Made by a program: the position numbers and the translations under genes | NCBI GenBank assembly: GCA_027422505.1 | Contig: JAPQWV010000681.1 | Coordinates: 186,001-250,000, forward strand | Direction: 5' to 3' | Source: Craterostigma plantagineum | Taxonomy: Eukaryota; Streptophyta; Magnoliopsida; Lamiales; Linderniaceae | DNA length: 64,000 nucleotides | Part shown: positions 10,299 through 21,189 of the stretch, one piece after another | Position numbering within the stretch: the first letter of the stretch is position 1 | Layout: each line of letters opens with the position of its first letter | Notes under the pieces: generated by a model | Database searches by the model: none | What the model was told of the DNA's origin: nothing | What the model saw: the letters and a program-made list of their open reading frames with translations, nothing else

Positions 10299-13200
10299 AT
10301 GGTTGAATCTGACGGGAGGAGCTTTATCACAAACATGATTAAAAACATAGGAGATGGTGGATTGTATGGGATAGGGTTTGCTCTTGTTATTGCAGTTCTT
10401 GTTTCGATTGTACTCCGAGGGAAAGGAAAGACGAAGAAGAGAGGAGTTCCGGTTCAAGTTGGTGGTGAGGCTGGTTTGGCTATGCGCAATGCCAAATCAG
10501 TGAATTTAGTTGAGGTTCCTTGGGAAGGTGCCACCACTGTTGCAGCGCTGTTTGAGCAATCTTGCAAAAAATACTCGAACGAGAAGTTTCTGGGAACCAG
10601 GAAAGAGATCGGTAGGGAATTAGTGACAGCTAGTGATGGAAGAAAGTTTGAGAAACTTCACTTGGGTGAGTACGAATGGCAAACATTTGGACAAGTATTT
10701 GATCGCTCGTGTAACTTTGCCTCTGGTCTTATCAAAATTGGTCACGATAGCGATACTCGTGCTGCTATTTTTGCGGAAACTTGTGCTGAGTGGTTTATTG
10801 CATTTCAGGTAAAGTTGGAAATGCTAGTAAATTTTTGACTTTGAGTTCTTTTAATATTATGATATTGATTATGCTTTTCCTAGGTCAAAACTCTGACTTC
10901 GCCTCCTTATTCTCTCAGGGATGCTTCCGGCAGAATATCACAGTTGTTACAATTTACGCATCTTTAGGAGAAGATGCTCTGGTTCACTCATTAAATGAGG
11001 TTATTGAAGATACCTCTTACAAAGCTGATACGTCCTTCAAACACCACCCTTATATTTTCTATTAATATCACAAGTGAAAGTATATAATTTGCATCATTAT
11101 TCTGACATATGACCCTTTTTCCTATTTGACAGACTCAAGTCACAACCTTGATTTGTGATTCCAAGCAGTTGAATAAGTTGGCTGCAATAAGCTCAAGTCT
11201 GAACACCATTCAGCATATAATATATTTTGATGGCAGGGAATCTTCTGTTCCATCTAGTGTTGCTGAAGATGACAAGTGGAGCGTTTCCCCTTTCTCTGAG
11301 GTGGAAAAACTTGGAAAAGATAATCCTACTCAACCTAATATGCCAATCAAGAAAGATATTGCTGTCATCATGTACACAAGTGGCAGTACAGGCCTCCCAA
11401 AGGTTCAACTTTATATCTAACTAACTCCGCATTGACGTATAATATCAATCAGTCAATGCAATAGACATACCTATATAGACATACCTATTTATATTTTAAA
11501 TCATTTTAATTACGAGTTATCCATTTGTTCTAGATTTGGCTAATATGTGTTTTTAGTCCAACATTTTTTTGTGTCAGCAGTAATTGAGGTAGTGAAATAG
11601 GCCAACTGGCATATGGAATTATTTGCTTGGAAAGTGTAGTTAACAAGTTCAATGCAGGAAATGTATCTCTTTCTATTCAATATTGGTTCTTTCTATGTCT
11701 GGTTATCTTTAAACATATAGGTGCTAAGGGAGATCAGGATTCTTGCTAATTCAGTTCTTAAAATGTGTAGGGGGTAATGATGACACATGGAAACATTGTG
11801 GCCACTGCAGCTGCAGTTATGACTGTAGTCCCTCGAATTGGACGTCAAGATATTTACTTGGCATACCTGCCTCTAGCTCACATTTTTGAATTAGCTGCTG
11901 AGGTAAATGCTGCTTATGTATCTTTTGCATGAAGTCGATGGTTTTTGTTGGCACTGACATCTTCCTGTGGCTTCAGACTGTGATGTTAACAGCAGGGGTT
12001 GCAATTGGATATGGCTCAACTCTTACATTAACAGACACATCGAACAAGATTAAAAAGGGCACAAAGGGAGATGCTTCAATGTTAAAGCCTACTTTAATGG
12101 CAGCTGTTCCGGCTATTCTTGATCGTGTTAGAGAAGGAGTACTTAAGAAGGTATCACTTGACGAATTCCAGTTCTCGTGTTGCATCATATCTGTATATAA
12201 TATATACATATTGTCTTCTATGCTGTTTATTTTAGGTTGATGAGAAAGGAGGTGTGGTGAAGAAACTCTTTAATGTTGCTTACTCCCGTCGGCTGGCTGC
12301 TATTGAAGGCAAGTGGTATGGTGCACTGGGATTGGAGGCTATGTTATGGGATACAATTGTTTTTAAGAAGATAAGGTCTGTCCTTGGAGGAGATATCCGT
12401 TTTATGCTTTGTGGCGGAGCTCCATTGTCTGGAGATACACAAAGATTTATCAACATCTGCATGGGGTAATTCTTATGCAAGTTTAACAGTATAAATGTCG
12501 TCTTGGATTATCATGTTAGATATTTGATTTTTATCTTAAACGAATGGGAAATGGTGCCGTGGGGCCAACTTTGTAGACAAGTTTTATATGACATGCCGTG
12601 CTTATGCTTCTTATATGATTTTTTGCAATACATTCAATTTTGTGATTACATGTATCTTCCCTTATGTTTCCAGGGCTCCGATTGGTCAAGGGTATGGCCT
12701 CACTGAAACATGTGCTGGGGCCGCCTTCTCAGAGGCGGATGACACTTCAGTTGGCCGAGTTGGTCCGCCTCTTCCCTGTGCCTACATCAAGGTACATTCC
12801 TCAAGTTCTGCACTACAAGGGAGCAAATTGATCTTTTATACTTTATTCTCATCCTTTACAATCTTATAGTCTCTAAATTAGACAACAGCATCAGAAAGGG
12901 AAAAAAAATAAAGTTTTTCATGGGTTGTGTGAAATCGCAACTAACCTTGACACCAAATTCTCCTTTTTTCTGTGTCAGCTTGTATCTTGGGAGGAAGGAG
13001 GGTATACAACACAGGACAAGCCTATGCCCCGAGGAGAAGTTGTCATCGGTGGGTCCAGCGTGAGTGCTGGTTATTTCAACAACGAAGCCAAAACTGAAGA
13101 GGTGTACAAGGTAAAAAAAACCGTCCTTGTTAGTTTATCTATATCTAAATCATGCTTCTTATTTCCTCCTAAGAAAATCTACTACTGCCCCCTACAGGTC

Positions 13201-13878
13201 GACGAGAAAGGTATGCGTTGGTTCTACACCGGTGATGTGGGAAGATTCCACCCCGACGGATGCCTTGAGATCATCGATAGGAAAAAAGACATCGTTAAGC
13301 TTCAGCACGGGGAATACATCTCCCTCGGAAAGGTGATTAATATTTATTTAAGTTTTCATTTTTCAATCCTAGGATACATGTCTTTCCATATTCTACTCAT
13401 CAAATCGGATTTGCTATCCCAGGTTGAGGCCGCCCTAGCGGCAAGCAACTATGTGGACAACATAATGGTTTATGCAGATCCATTCCACAACTACTGCGTC
13501 GCCTTGGTCGTGCCCTCGCGCCAAGACCTCGAGGGATGGGCCCAAAAGTCGGGGATTTCTTTCTCGGACTTCAGCGAGCTGTGTCAGAATGCCGATGCCA
13601 AAAAGGAAGTGCAGCAATCGCTTGGCAAGGTAGTAGTAGTATTAGTATGTCCTCACCTTAATTTCATCTTTAACAGTATGAACTTTTATATTCTTATACG
13701 TATATGTATGCAGGCTGGAAAAGAAGCGAAGCTCGACAAGTTTGAAGTGCCCGCAAAGATTCATCTGTTGCCCGAGCCGTGGACGCCAGAGTCGGGTTTG
13801 GTTACTGCAGCTTTGAAGCTGAAGAGGGAGCAGGTGAGGAGCAAGTTCAAACAGGAGCTGGACAGCTTATATGCGTGA
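10299..13878 (+). CDS. LACS8: Long-chain acyl-CoA synthetase, LACS8 type
   Basis: Activates long-chain fatty acids with ATP and CoA; LACS8 acts at the ER. Eleven exons: 10299-10808, 10919-10999, 11133-11402, 11771-11902, 11977-12150, 12236-12465, 12674-12791, 12979-13110, 13198-13332, 13423-13629 and 13714-13878. They sum to 717 residues, close to the 720 I recall for Arabidopsis LACS8. A hydrophobic anchor spans about residues 22-44. The AMP-binding P-loop [11 protein letters not shown] crosses the exon 3/4 border; other adenylation motifs are [12 protein letters not shown] and the hinge [14 protein letters not shown]. It ends LYA, as the LACS8/LACS9 clade does. The N-terminal anchor and sequence favour LACS8 over plastidial LACS9. 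Start is ATG 10299; no earlier in-frame ATG fits. Confidence 0.95.
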
Positions 13879-14126
13879 GAGAATAAATGATGCTTGCCTT
13901 TGTTATTGCTCTCAGATGATGACACGGTTTCTGCTTCCTCGTTTTATTATTACATTTAGAGCTGTTGGATGTTTTAACAGTGGAATAAATATGCCTCCGT
14001 TTCTGAACAAAGCGACATTATAGAGGCTTCATGATTGATGTGCAGAAATATTAAATAATAATAAATAATATATATAGTCCCGGTCTCCCGGATAGTAACT
14101 TTTAAAAAAATGTATTATCAATGTGC

Positions 14127-14215
14127 GGGCCCAGCTTGGAAGCGAAGTGAAAAACGAGAACATCAGAAGTTGGCCCAATAAGAGCGTTCGTTAAACCCTT
14201 AGTGGGCCCAATACT
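14127..14215 (+). promoter_or_regulatory. Site II elements upstream of mitochondrial bL36
   Basis: GGGCCCAG, TGGCCCAATA (14171-14180) and GTGGGCCCAATACT (14202-14215), with the telo-box-like AAACCCTTA between. This is the usual promoter make-up of plant ribosomal and mitochondrial protein genes. Confidence 0.55.
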
Positions 14216-14586
14216 AAATCATCGTATTTCGGCTTCATCTTCCATCCCGACTCGATAGAATACCTCTGCAACTCTAGCTGGCTGAGTAGCGCTGCTATTC
14301 AAGGGTCAATCTTCAATTCTCATCTGACCGCAAAGCCTGAAAGTATCTGTATCTAAGGTAACCTATCTCCTCATCAAGTTATTTTTGTTTCGATATAATT
14401 TTGGTTTTACTATTTTTCTGTGAGCCCTATTTTAATGATTATTGAGATTTTAAGGGTAGGTGGAACATTGTGAGTGTAAATAGTTGGACGATGAATCTTG
14501 AAAGGCGACGCTGTTTATTTAAGAGTCAAAATCCTTGTACTCCTAGTGGTTCTGCTGACATTTCACCCTTTTTTGCTGTTCGTAGA

Positions 14587-15307
14587 ATGAAGGTGCGATC
14601 CTCGGTCAAGAAGATGTGTGAGTTCTGTAGAACTGTGAAAAGGCGTGGCCGTGTTTATGTCTTGTGCTCGATGAACCCCAAGCACAAGCAAAAGCAGGGC
14701 TTGTCAACATTTGCATGTGAAGAGGGTCCATCCCCACCGATGTAAATTTCTAAAGCCTCCTCTTTTTTACATACAACTTTGCCGTAGTTCATTACATTCA
14801 TTGATTCCAAATGCATCTATTTATGCCAAAAATGAGAACAACAAATAGTGGTTCGTGTTGATAAGATTTATGGTTGGATATACATAAACTTCTCCTGCTG
14901 AAACACGACGAGAATTGTCCTAAAACAGTTTTTTTTTTCCCTGTTTTTCCCAACTTGTCTTAATAGACAGGTGTTGGATGTAAGTGGTAGTTAGTTCATG
15001 TGTAAGCATATATGTGTACTGAGAGGTTCATGCCGATCTGTTTGGTTTTGCTTTTGCAATTCTTGGCTGCATCTCTAGCTTTATTCAACGAAAGCACATT
15101 CCTTTGTCGATTCGTACCTCACCTTTTCGTTTACGGTTCAGGTCGTCTGCAACAAACACAAAACATGCTGCTACTACTACAGCACTTGCCGAAGCCTCGG
15201 TCAGCGGTTTCCCCGCTCTTATTACCCAACAAAAAATGCAGTTATCAGTCACACCTTGGTGGCGCTTCGGTCCTTTTTCTCGCCTCTTCAATGATGGAGA
15301 TACCTAG
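14587..15307 (+). CDS. Mitochondrial ribosomal protein bL36m
   Basis: Small zinc-ribbon protein of the large ribosomal subunit. [14 protein letters not shown] with C11, C14, C27 and H33 is the complete C-x2-C-x12-C-x5-H site. The unspliced frame stops at 14743, giving 52 residues. Plant homologues I recall are about 100 residues, with a C-terminal tail. GTAAAT at 14742 is a good donor, and TTACGGTTCAG ending at 15141 a good acceptor; joining 14587-14741 to 15142-15307 keeps the frame and gives 106 residues ending RLFNDGDT. The start is taken at the MKVRSS ATG because a splice acceptor (TTCGTAG) sits immediately before it; a 5' UTR intron 14358-14585 is likely. ATG 14491 in the same frame would be intronic. 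Confidence 0.8.
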
Positions 15308-15774
15308 ATTTCATAGAAAATATATAATCAGCTTTTATTTTACCCAAATAAGCTTTCGTTGAAGATGCTGTGCAATAACTAGCGTGAAACACAGATGACA
15401 TATGTAGTTTGCTAGTCGATCTAGCCTGGGCTGTGAATTTTGTTGTCTAATCGACTGTTACCGTTTGAACTATTTACATTTTGTCGTGACACAAGTAATA
15501 AACCTTAAAATTATGTGAACTTCTGTCTATAAATAAAAAAGATAAACAAACCGTGATATTTGGCATGATCTAGGATCGCGAACGAACAGCTTCAGTTAGC
15601 TGCTTAACAACGTTGAGCTTTCTGTCCTGATCTAAAAAACAGCAGCAAATCAACAAAAATATATTCGGTAATCCCTCCCAAGATCCACCAGTGTAAGCAT
15701 TAATCATCATTCGAACCTTTTTTCCTCTCTTGATGAATTGATGAATGCATGCATATCAATACATCTAATTGCAG
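15308..15774. other. Spacer between bL36m and p24
   Basis: AT-rich; holds the bL36m 3' UTR and the p24 promoter/leader. No other feature is visible. Confidence 0.5.
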
Positions 15775-16691
15775 ATGAGAATTGGGACATTCAAACTGAC
15801 GATCATCACAATATGTGCAATGACGATGCAAATGAAAGTGGTGCTTGGGATCAGATTCGTCATCGACAGAGAAGAGTGTTTGTCACACAGCGTCCCCTTC
15901 AGCGGAGACACCGTTCATGCCTCTTTCGTCGTCATCAAGGCAGATGCTTCGTGGCATTACAGCGAAGAAGAGGGCGTGGATCTTACGGTAATGTAATAAC
16001 AAACTGTGATTTTCAAAACAAGAATTGATTCGAACATATATTTGTCGAATATGTTATAACGGGCAGATAAAGGGACCTAACGGGGAATTGATCCACCAAT
16101 TGTACGACAAGATCAGCGAGAAATACGAGTTTCGAGCACAGAAGAACGGCGTCTATCGATTCTGCTTCAAGAACAAGTCCCCATTTCAAGAGACCGTAGA
16201 TTTCGACGTGCAGGTCGGTCACTTCATATACAACGAGCAGCATGCAAAGAGCGGTACGTATATTTGGTGTAATCTGTGATTGATCTAATTTCGATTCGTT
16301 CTTCTAATTTCTTTATTTTGGTGCTGCGATTTGAAGAACACTTCGACCCGTTAATGGAGCAGATATCGAGATTAGAAGAAGCCCTTTATAACATCCAATT
16401 CGAGCAGCATTGGTTGGAGGCGCAAACCGATCGACAATCACTCGGTAACTAACAACCCTTTTTTCCGAGCCTTCATATATTATTTATTATCGTATTGTAT
16501 TCTCTTTGTATTTATATGCCTTTTTCAAGATGACTTTTTTTTTTCCTACAGTGAATGAAAAGATGAGTAGGAGAGCAATCTACAAGGCGATCTTCGAGTT
16601 CGCAGCGCTGGCTGGGGCGAGTTTTTTACAGGTTTATCTTCTTCGACGGCTATTCGAGGGCAAGCTTCCCATGTTCAACGCCAAAAGTTGA
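15775..16691 (+). CDS. p24-beta family transmembrane cargo receptor (emp24/GOLD)
   Basis: p24 proteins cycle between ER and Golgi in COPI/COPII vesicles and sort cargo such as GPI-anchored proteins. Four exons: 15775-15987, 16067-16253, 16337-16444 and 16552-16691, giving 215 residues. An N-terminal signal peptide (about residues 1-25) precedes the lumenal GOLD domain, which starts IRFVIDREECLSH and contains SFVVIKADASWHYSE and RFCFKNKSPFQETVDFDV. A coiled-coil stretch (YNIQFEQHWLEAQTDRQ) and one membrane segment (FAALAGASFLQVYLLRRLF) follow, with a short cytosolic tail. The sequence agrees with the p24-beta2/3 subclass. Start ATG 15775 places the signal peptide correctly. Confidence 0.94.
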
Positions 16692-16879
16692 GGGCTGACG
16701 ATGGCCTTTTTTATTATTGCTGCTACTTTGCTCTTAGCTTGGAGACATTTGATGACGGTGCTCCTCATCCTTCATTTTCAGTCACAAAAAAAATTTCTTG
16801 AATTTATTGTTTTAAGAATTTTTCTTTTATGATGTTCTGAATCAGTGAAATTTAATACTGAGTTATGTGAAAAATGGAC

Positions 16880-17650
16880 TAGCACAACTCGGCCTGGCGG
16901 CGCCTGGGCGCTGGTCGGTAACTCACCGAGGCGAAAACCCTTTAATCGCCCTGTTAATCGGCAAAATGATTAATCGCCGACTAATGCCGATTAGGCGGGC
17001 GACTAATGCTAAAAATCGGCCCATCAAATAAAAAAAGGCACAACTAAGTTTGAAAGTCCAGCCAAGCAATTAATCAAAACAAAAAATATTATACTATTGG
17101 CGGATGTTTTCAAAGCACTAAAAGACGTATTGAAGGCCACAACGTTTAAAGGGAGCTAATAACCCTTTATATAGAAATCCCTCCCGCAATATTTCCACAA
17201 AATATCGGTGTGGGACAACAAGCAAATAGGGAAATAGTCAAATTACTACAATGCTTTATTCATCTATAGAAGAAAACGTATAAACTGATATAAAAAAATA
17301 TATTAACTACTAAAATTAATGCAAAGAATGGAAATATAGAAAACTAACTGGAACAAAAAAAGATATATAAACCTAAATATTGGAAATACAAAAATACATA
17401 AACTTAAATAGAAATAGGATAACTTTGTCCTAAATCATTCCTAAACATATTTTTATGAACTATGATTTTTTGATAAATTTGGATTCAATCATATAATATT
17501 TGTATAAATGATATACATGATAAAAAGAAAATAAAAAATAGGTATGCCGAGTAATTTCCGCCTAGAAACCGCCTGCTCCCCGCCTAGGCGGCTTAGGCGC
17601 TAGACCCCTACCGGGCGCACGACTAGCGCCTAGCGAGTTTTACAACATTG
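16880..17650. mobile_element. Non-autonomous hAT-like DNA transposon remnant
   Basis: Both ends carry GC-rich inverted sequences: left AACTCGGCCTGGCGGCGCC and onward; right, on the other strand, GTAAAACTCGCTAGGCGCTA. The ends are full of GGCGC/CCTAGGCGG words, and the middle is AT-rich without ORFs. This layout is familiar from plant hAT-derived elements. The terminal repeats are imperfect and I could not define an 8-bp target duplication, so borders are approximate. Confidence 0.55.
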
Positions 17651-17742
17651 ATCTTAGTCCGAAACAGACGAATTGCCATTGTTGGTCGACACGAGTTAAG
17701 TCGGAAGACATATATGATCACACACACACATATATATAAATA

Positions 17743-18121
17743 GGTTTGATACGGTGACCACATACCGTGAACAACCACCGTGAGCACCATAAGTAAATTT
17801 TTCAATTGTTTGTTTTTTTCGATTATCAACACCGCCAACACCTCCGTAGACCCTGTCATATCCATCGTTAACCTAAACTGCCCTCTCCAGCTCGTTAATT
17901 TTTAAGATAATCATCACCTCAGAACGTCATCCACAATGAATAAGAAATGATGAATTTTCTTAAAAATTAATGTGTTTGAGATAGTGATTAAGGTTAGCAA
18001 TGGATATTACAGGATTAACGGAGGTGTTGACGTCGTTGATAATCGAAAAAAAGCGAACAATTAGAGATTTACTTATGGTACTCACTGTGGTTGCTCACGG
18101 TTGGTGGGCACCATAGCAAAC
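17743..18121. mobile_element. MITE with about 130-bp terminal inverted repeats
   Basis: The left arm (17743-17875, starting GGTTTGATACGGTGACCAC) and the right arm (17990-18121, ending GGTGGGCACCATAGCAAAC) are inverted copies. Shared words include CGATTATCAAC/GTTGATAATCG, ACCATAAGTAAAT/ATTTACTTATGGT and AACACCTCCGT/ACGGAGGTGTT. Only about 115 bp separate the arms. It sits in a TATA-rich target and has no coding capacity. A transcript through it would fold into a long hairpin. Confidence 0.85.
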
Positions 18122-18443
18122 ATCTATATATATATTATATATACATACATACATATATATACTCTTTTATGAAGAGTTTAGTGTGAATAAAAACTGTCAA
18201 TTGGTCTATATCGAGTCAAAATTTTCTACATTAATTACTATTAAAAAATAAAAATCATATTAACAACTATATTCTATTTGTAGTATATTACTTATTAAAA
18301 CTATTTATTAATAATTAATTTTATTTTATTGCAGTGCGCTAAAGCTACTAGTATATTTAGTTGCAATAACACAAATTAGCTACACAAATGGTCGAAGTGA
18401 TTATTGATTTATAACGGTATAAATAACAATAGTAATAATACTG

Positions 18444-18577
18444 TTTGGGCCCTCAAGCCCATGAAGAACGACCACGTTTAACGTGGGCCTTGACAATTGG
18501 GCTTATCTGGTGAGTTAGATCCCAAAGTAGGGGCCGATGCGTTTCCCACTATATATTTGTAGCGTTTGCCCTAGGGT
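18444..18577 (+). promoter_or_regulatory. RPS28 promoter: site II cluster, TATA and telo-box-like motif
   Basis: TTTGGGCCC, CAAGCCCAT, GTGGGCCTT and TTGGGCTT fall within 18444-18505; CTATATAT follows at about 18550 and CCCTAGGGTT at 18568-18577. The arrangement is characteristic of plant cytosolic ribosomal protein genes. Confidence 0.65.
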
Positions 18578-18649
18578 TGTTCATTCACTTGGCTCGCGCC
18601 TTCGACCTCTTCTACTGCAGTGCTTGCGTACATCTACAACTTCTTAGCG

Positions 18650-19260
18650 GTAAGAGTTCTCTTCTCTATCTTGTTCGTGTTTGTGTAGCTTCCATGTTTT
18701 TCTTCCGCGATTTAGGTATTGGCTGGTTTCGTTTCATCCTCTTGTATAGTTTTTGTTAAACGTCGTTTGTACTCGCTCCACGCTGTTTGGTCGGTGAACT
18801 GTTTTCATTAGTTATATTTCGTCAGAGTATCGCTGTGAGATCTTGAATTTTTAGATACTGGTAATGGTTTTCATCTCTTGTTGAGTTTTCATTGTACTGT
18901 ACGATTTTTTCTCCTTCAGCTGCTTCCATTGTCAGATCCCTCCCATACCCTACGAATTCTCGTCCCTTTGTTAGGATTCAAATCCTAAATTTCGATCTTA
19001 GACTTGTGTTCACAAAGTCTTGAACCTTTGACAGATGCTACGTGCTCAATCTATATGTGAGCTATAAACTTCCAAAAAATTGAATCTTGAACCCTTTTTT
19101 TAGTTAGCGCTTGTATTTGCAAAGTTCTCATAACCCCTTATGAATTGGCAACAAGTTGTTTTTTTAAACTCAGTGTGCTTCTTACTTGAACAAGTTTGAC
19201 TTTTTGTCCCTAACCGAGCCACACCTCATGGTAACGCTAAGACATCTCTTGTTTTAACAG
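18650..19260 (+). other. 5' UTR intron of RPS28
   Basis: T-rich, no coding potential, consensus donor and acceptor; leader introns are usual in plant ribosomal protein genes and often increase expression. Confidence 0.75.
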
Positions 19261-19261
19261 A

Positions 19262-19459
19262 ATGGAGTCACAAATCAAGCACGCCATTGTTGTGAAGGTT
19301 ATTGGTCGAACTGGTTCAAGGGGTCAAGTTACTCAGGTTAGGGTGAAGTTCATGGATGATCAGAACCGTTTCATCATGAGGAATGTGAAGGGACCCGTTA
19401 GAGAGGGCGATATTCTCACCCTCCTCGAGTCTGAGAGAGAAGCAAGGAGGCTTCGCTGA
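19262..19459 (+). CDS. RPS28: Cytosolic 40S ribosomal protein eS28
   Basis: A component of the small ribosomal subunit near the mRNA exit channel. The full-length 65-residue protein [20 protein letters not shown] ... SEREARRLR is one uninterrupted exon, the normal length and termini for eS28. The leader contains an intron: donor GTAAGA at 18650, acceptor TTTTAACAG ending at 19260, one base before the ATG. The upstream leader exon is pyrimidine-rich. Confidence 0.98.
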   Translation: MESQIKHAIVVKVIGRTGSRGQVTQVRVKFMDDQNRFIMRNVKGPVREGDILTLLESEREARRLR

Positions 19460-19999
19460 TCCTTCTATGGGATTTGTTATAGCCCTCAAATTATCGAACT
19501 TGCTTATGTGTTTACTGCATTATTGTTGAAAGTTTGTTTGGTTTTCCTTGATGACTTGAACAATAGTCAATGTTGCAAATTTTTTGTGATTTCAAGTATT
19601 AATGCAAGAGGATTGTGGTTTTGCATAAATGGTTCTTGGTCTTCTTTTTTTTAATTTTCAGTTAAGCCTGCCAAGAAAAGTTGGTATTCTACAGCTAATA
19701 TTCGTTGTGAGATAAGATCATGCCTTCGATATTCCAGCAATCATACGTTGTTTGCTAATTATTCTATGTAACGAAGCTTCTATTTTATATTCAATTTCAA
19801 ATTGACCGAGTAAGAAGAAACAAGTAGTCTCCTTTTTCTTATGAGAACGTTGCAATCACCATTCATTGCATCGCCTTTCTGTCCACAACAATGAAGAGAA
19901 AGTCGACTGCTATGGCCCCTTCGATATTTCTTAAGACGTGATACATACTCTCTTCAAAGATTTCTCTTTTCGTTAAAAGAAAATCCAAAAAAGAAACTT
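19460..19999. other. Spacer after RPS28
   Basis: Holds the RPS28 3' UTR and the promoter of the next gene; no other gene seen. Confidence 0.5.
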
Positions 20000-20641
20000 A
20001 TGGGCTACCATGATCATGAAAGGGGAGACATCGACAAGATTACTGTGATGAATCATTCGCGAAAGTTGCGGTATATGAAGGGACTGGCAAAACTTGTTCT
20101 TTCTGTGTCGGCCTTCTCTTGGCTCTTCTTCCATTATCAGAACTATTTAGTACTTCTGCCGTACAAAGACTTCTACTTTTACCTCTCGAATCTCTCCTTC
20201 AAAGTACAGTTCGCATGCACGGTTGAAAGGAACTGCGTTTTCCTTCTCTGTAATGGGATTCTTGCCTTGATCATAGGAGCTTCTGGGCTCATCAGCAAAA
20301 TCAAGCCTGTGACTCATTCAAGCTTAGATCGTGTTGTCGGCAAAACTGAGACGACAAACCATCTTTCTTATGACTTGCAAGAAAGTAATAGAAGGGTCGA
20401 GACAAACAACGCTGAAGATCAAACTGATCAAGCTGTTGAAGAAGAAGAAGAAGAAGACGATGGAGTAGATGATGATGATAAAGAAGTAGCTGAGATTGGT
20501 AGGGATAATTGTCCAGTGAAAGAAAGGGTTGACGTACAAGAAGAAGAAGAAGAAGAGGAGGACTTGAGTGCAGATGAATTACACAAGAAATGCGAAGATT
20601 TCATCAAGAAAGTAAAACGAGAAATCAGTTATGGAGGCTGA
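20000..20641 (+). CDS. Uncharacterised two-TM protein with acidic tail (DUF761-like C-terminus)
   Basis: 213 residues in a single exon. Two hydrophobic segments, about residues 30-53 and 77-100, are followed by a long acidic low-complexity region with Glu and Asp runs (about residues 145-190). The C-terminal motif ELHKKCEDFIKKVKREI resembles the short DUF761 motif found at the end of many plant membrane proteins of unknown role. I do not recognise a specific orthologue. The ORF is clean, has an AG-rich leader, and is followed by an AT-rich 3' flank, so it is probably a real gene. Confidence 0.75.
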   Translation: MGYHDHERGDIDKITVMNHSRKLRYMKGLAKLVLSVSAFSWLFFHYQNYLVLLPYKDFYFYLSNLSFKVQFACTVERNCVFLLCNGILALIIGASGLISKIKPVTHSSLDRVVGKTETTNHLSYDLQESNRRVETNNAEDQTDQAVEEEEEEDDGVDDDDKEVAEIGRDNCPVKERVDVQEEEEEEEDLSADELHKKCEDFIKKVKREISYGG

Positions 20642-21189
20642 TGATCATCATCATCATGATTGACGACGATAACGCTTCAAGTCTTTGATCCTTTACTGTG
20701 TTGTACCAATAATCTAACGTCATTATTAGCTAGTCAAGGATTCGAAAAGGTCCTTACAGCGAGCGCATGTTGTTCATACACTACCATATACATACGTGTA
20801 TAATGTTTTCCTTGCATCATATACGATGTGTCTTTCATAACCACCGATACGACATGATACATTTATGTAATAATAAAATCATGAGATATTTATGAGATAA
20901 TGGGAGATTTTGGACCTCTCTAAAAGTTTCTTTCTCCACTTCTTGAAATAGAACCGACCTCTGTGAACATTGTTCGTAGTTATTCAGCGAAGAAAGAGTC
21001 ATTGCGAGCCGTCATTTATTTCCAAAGTCTAATCTTTAACTCGTGTTTACTGTTGGCTTTCTTCATATGACGGTGCTTTGATGTCTTCCACTGAGAATTT
21101 TTAATCGCAGTTTCAAGAAAGAATGGAAACTATTCTTTTAAGTCTTGAGTTGTCCACGAAATTACAGAGTTTTTTTCCCCATCACAACA
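20642..21189. other. Convergent 3' flanks (two-TM gene and UGLYAH)
   Basis: AT-rich; starts with a short (ATC)n run just after the stop codon. No further gene is visible. Confidence 0.5.
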
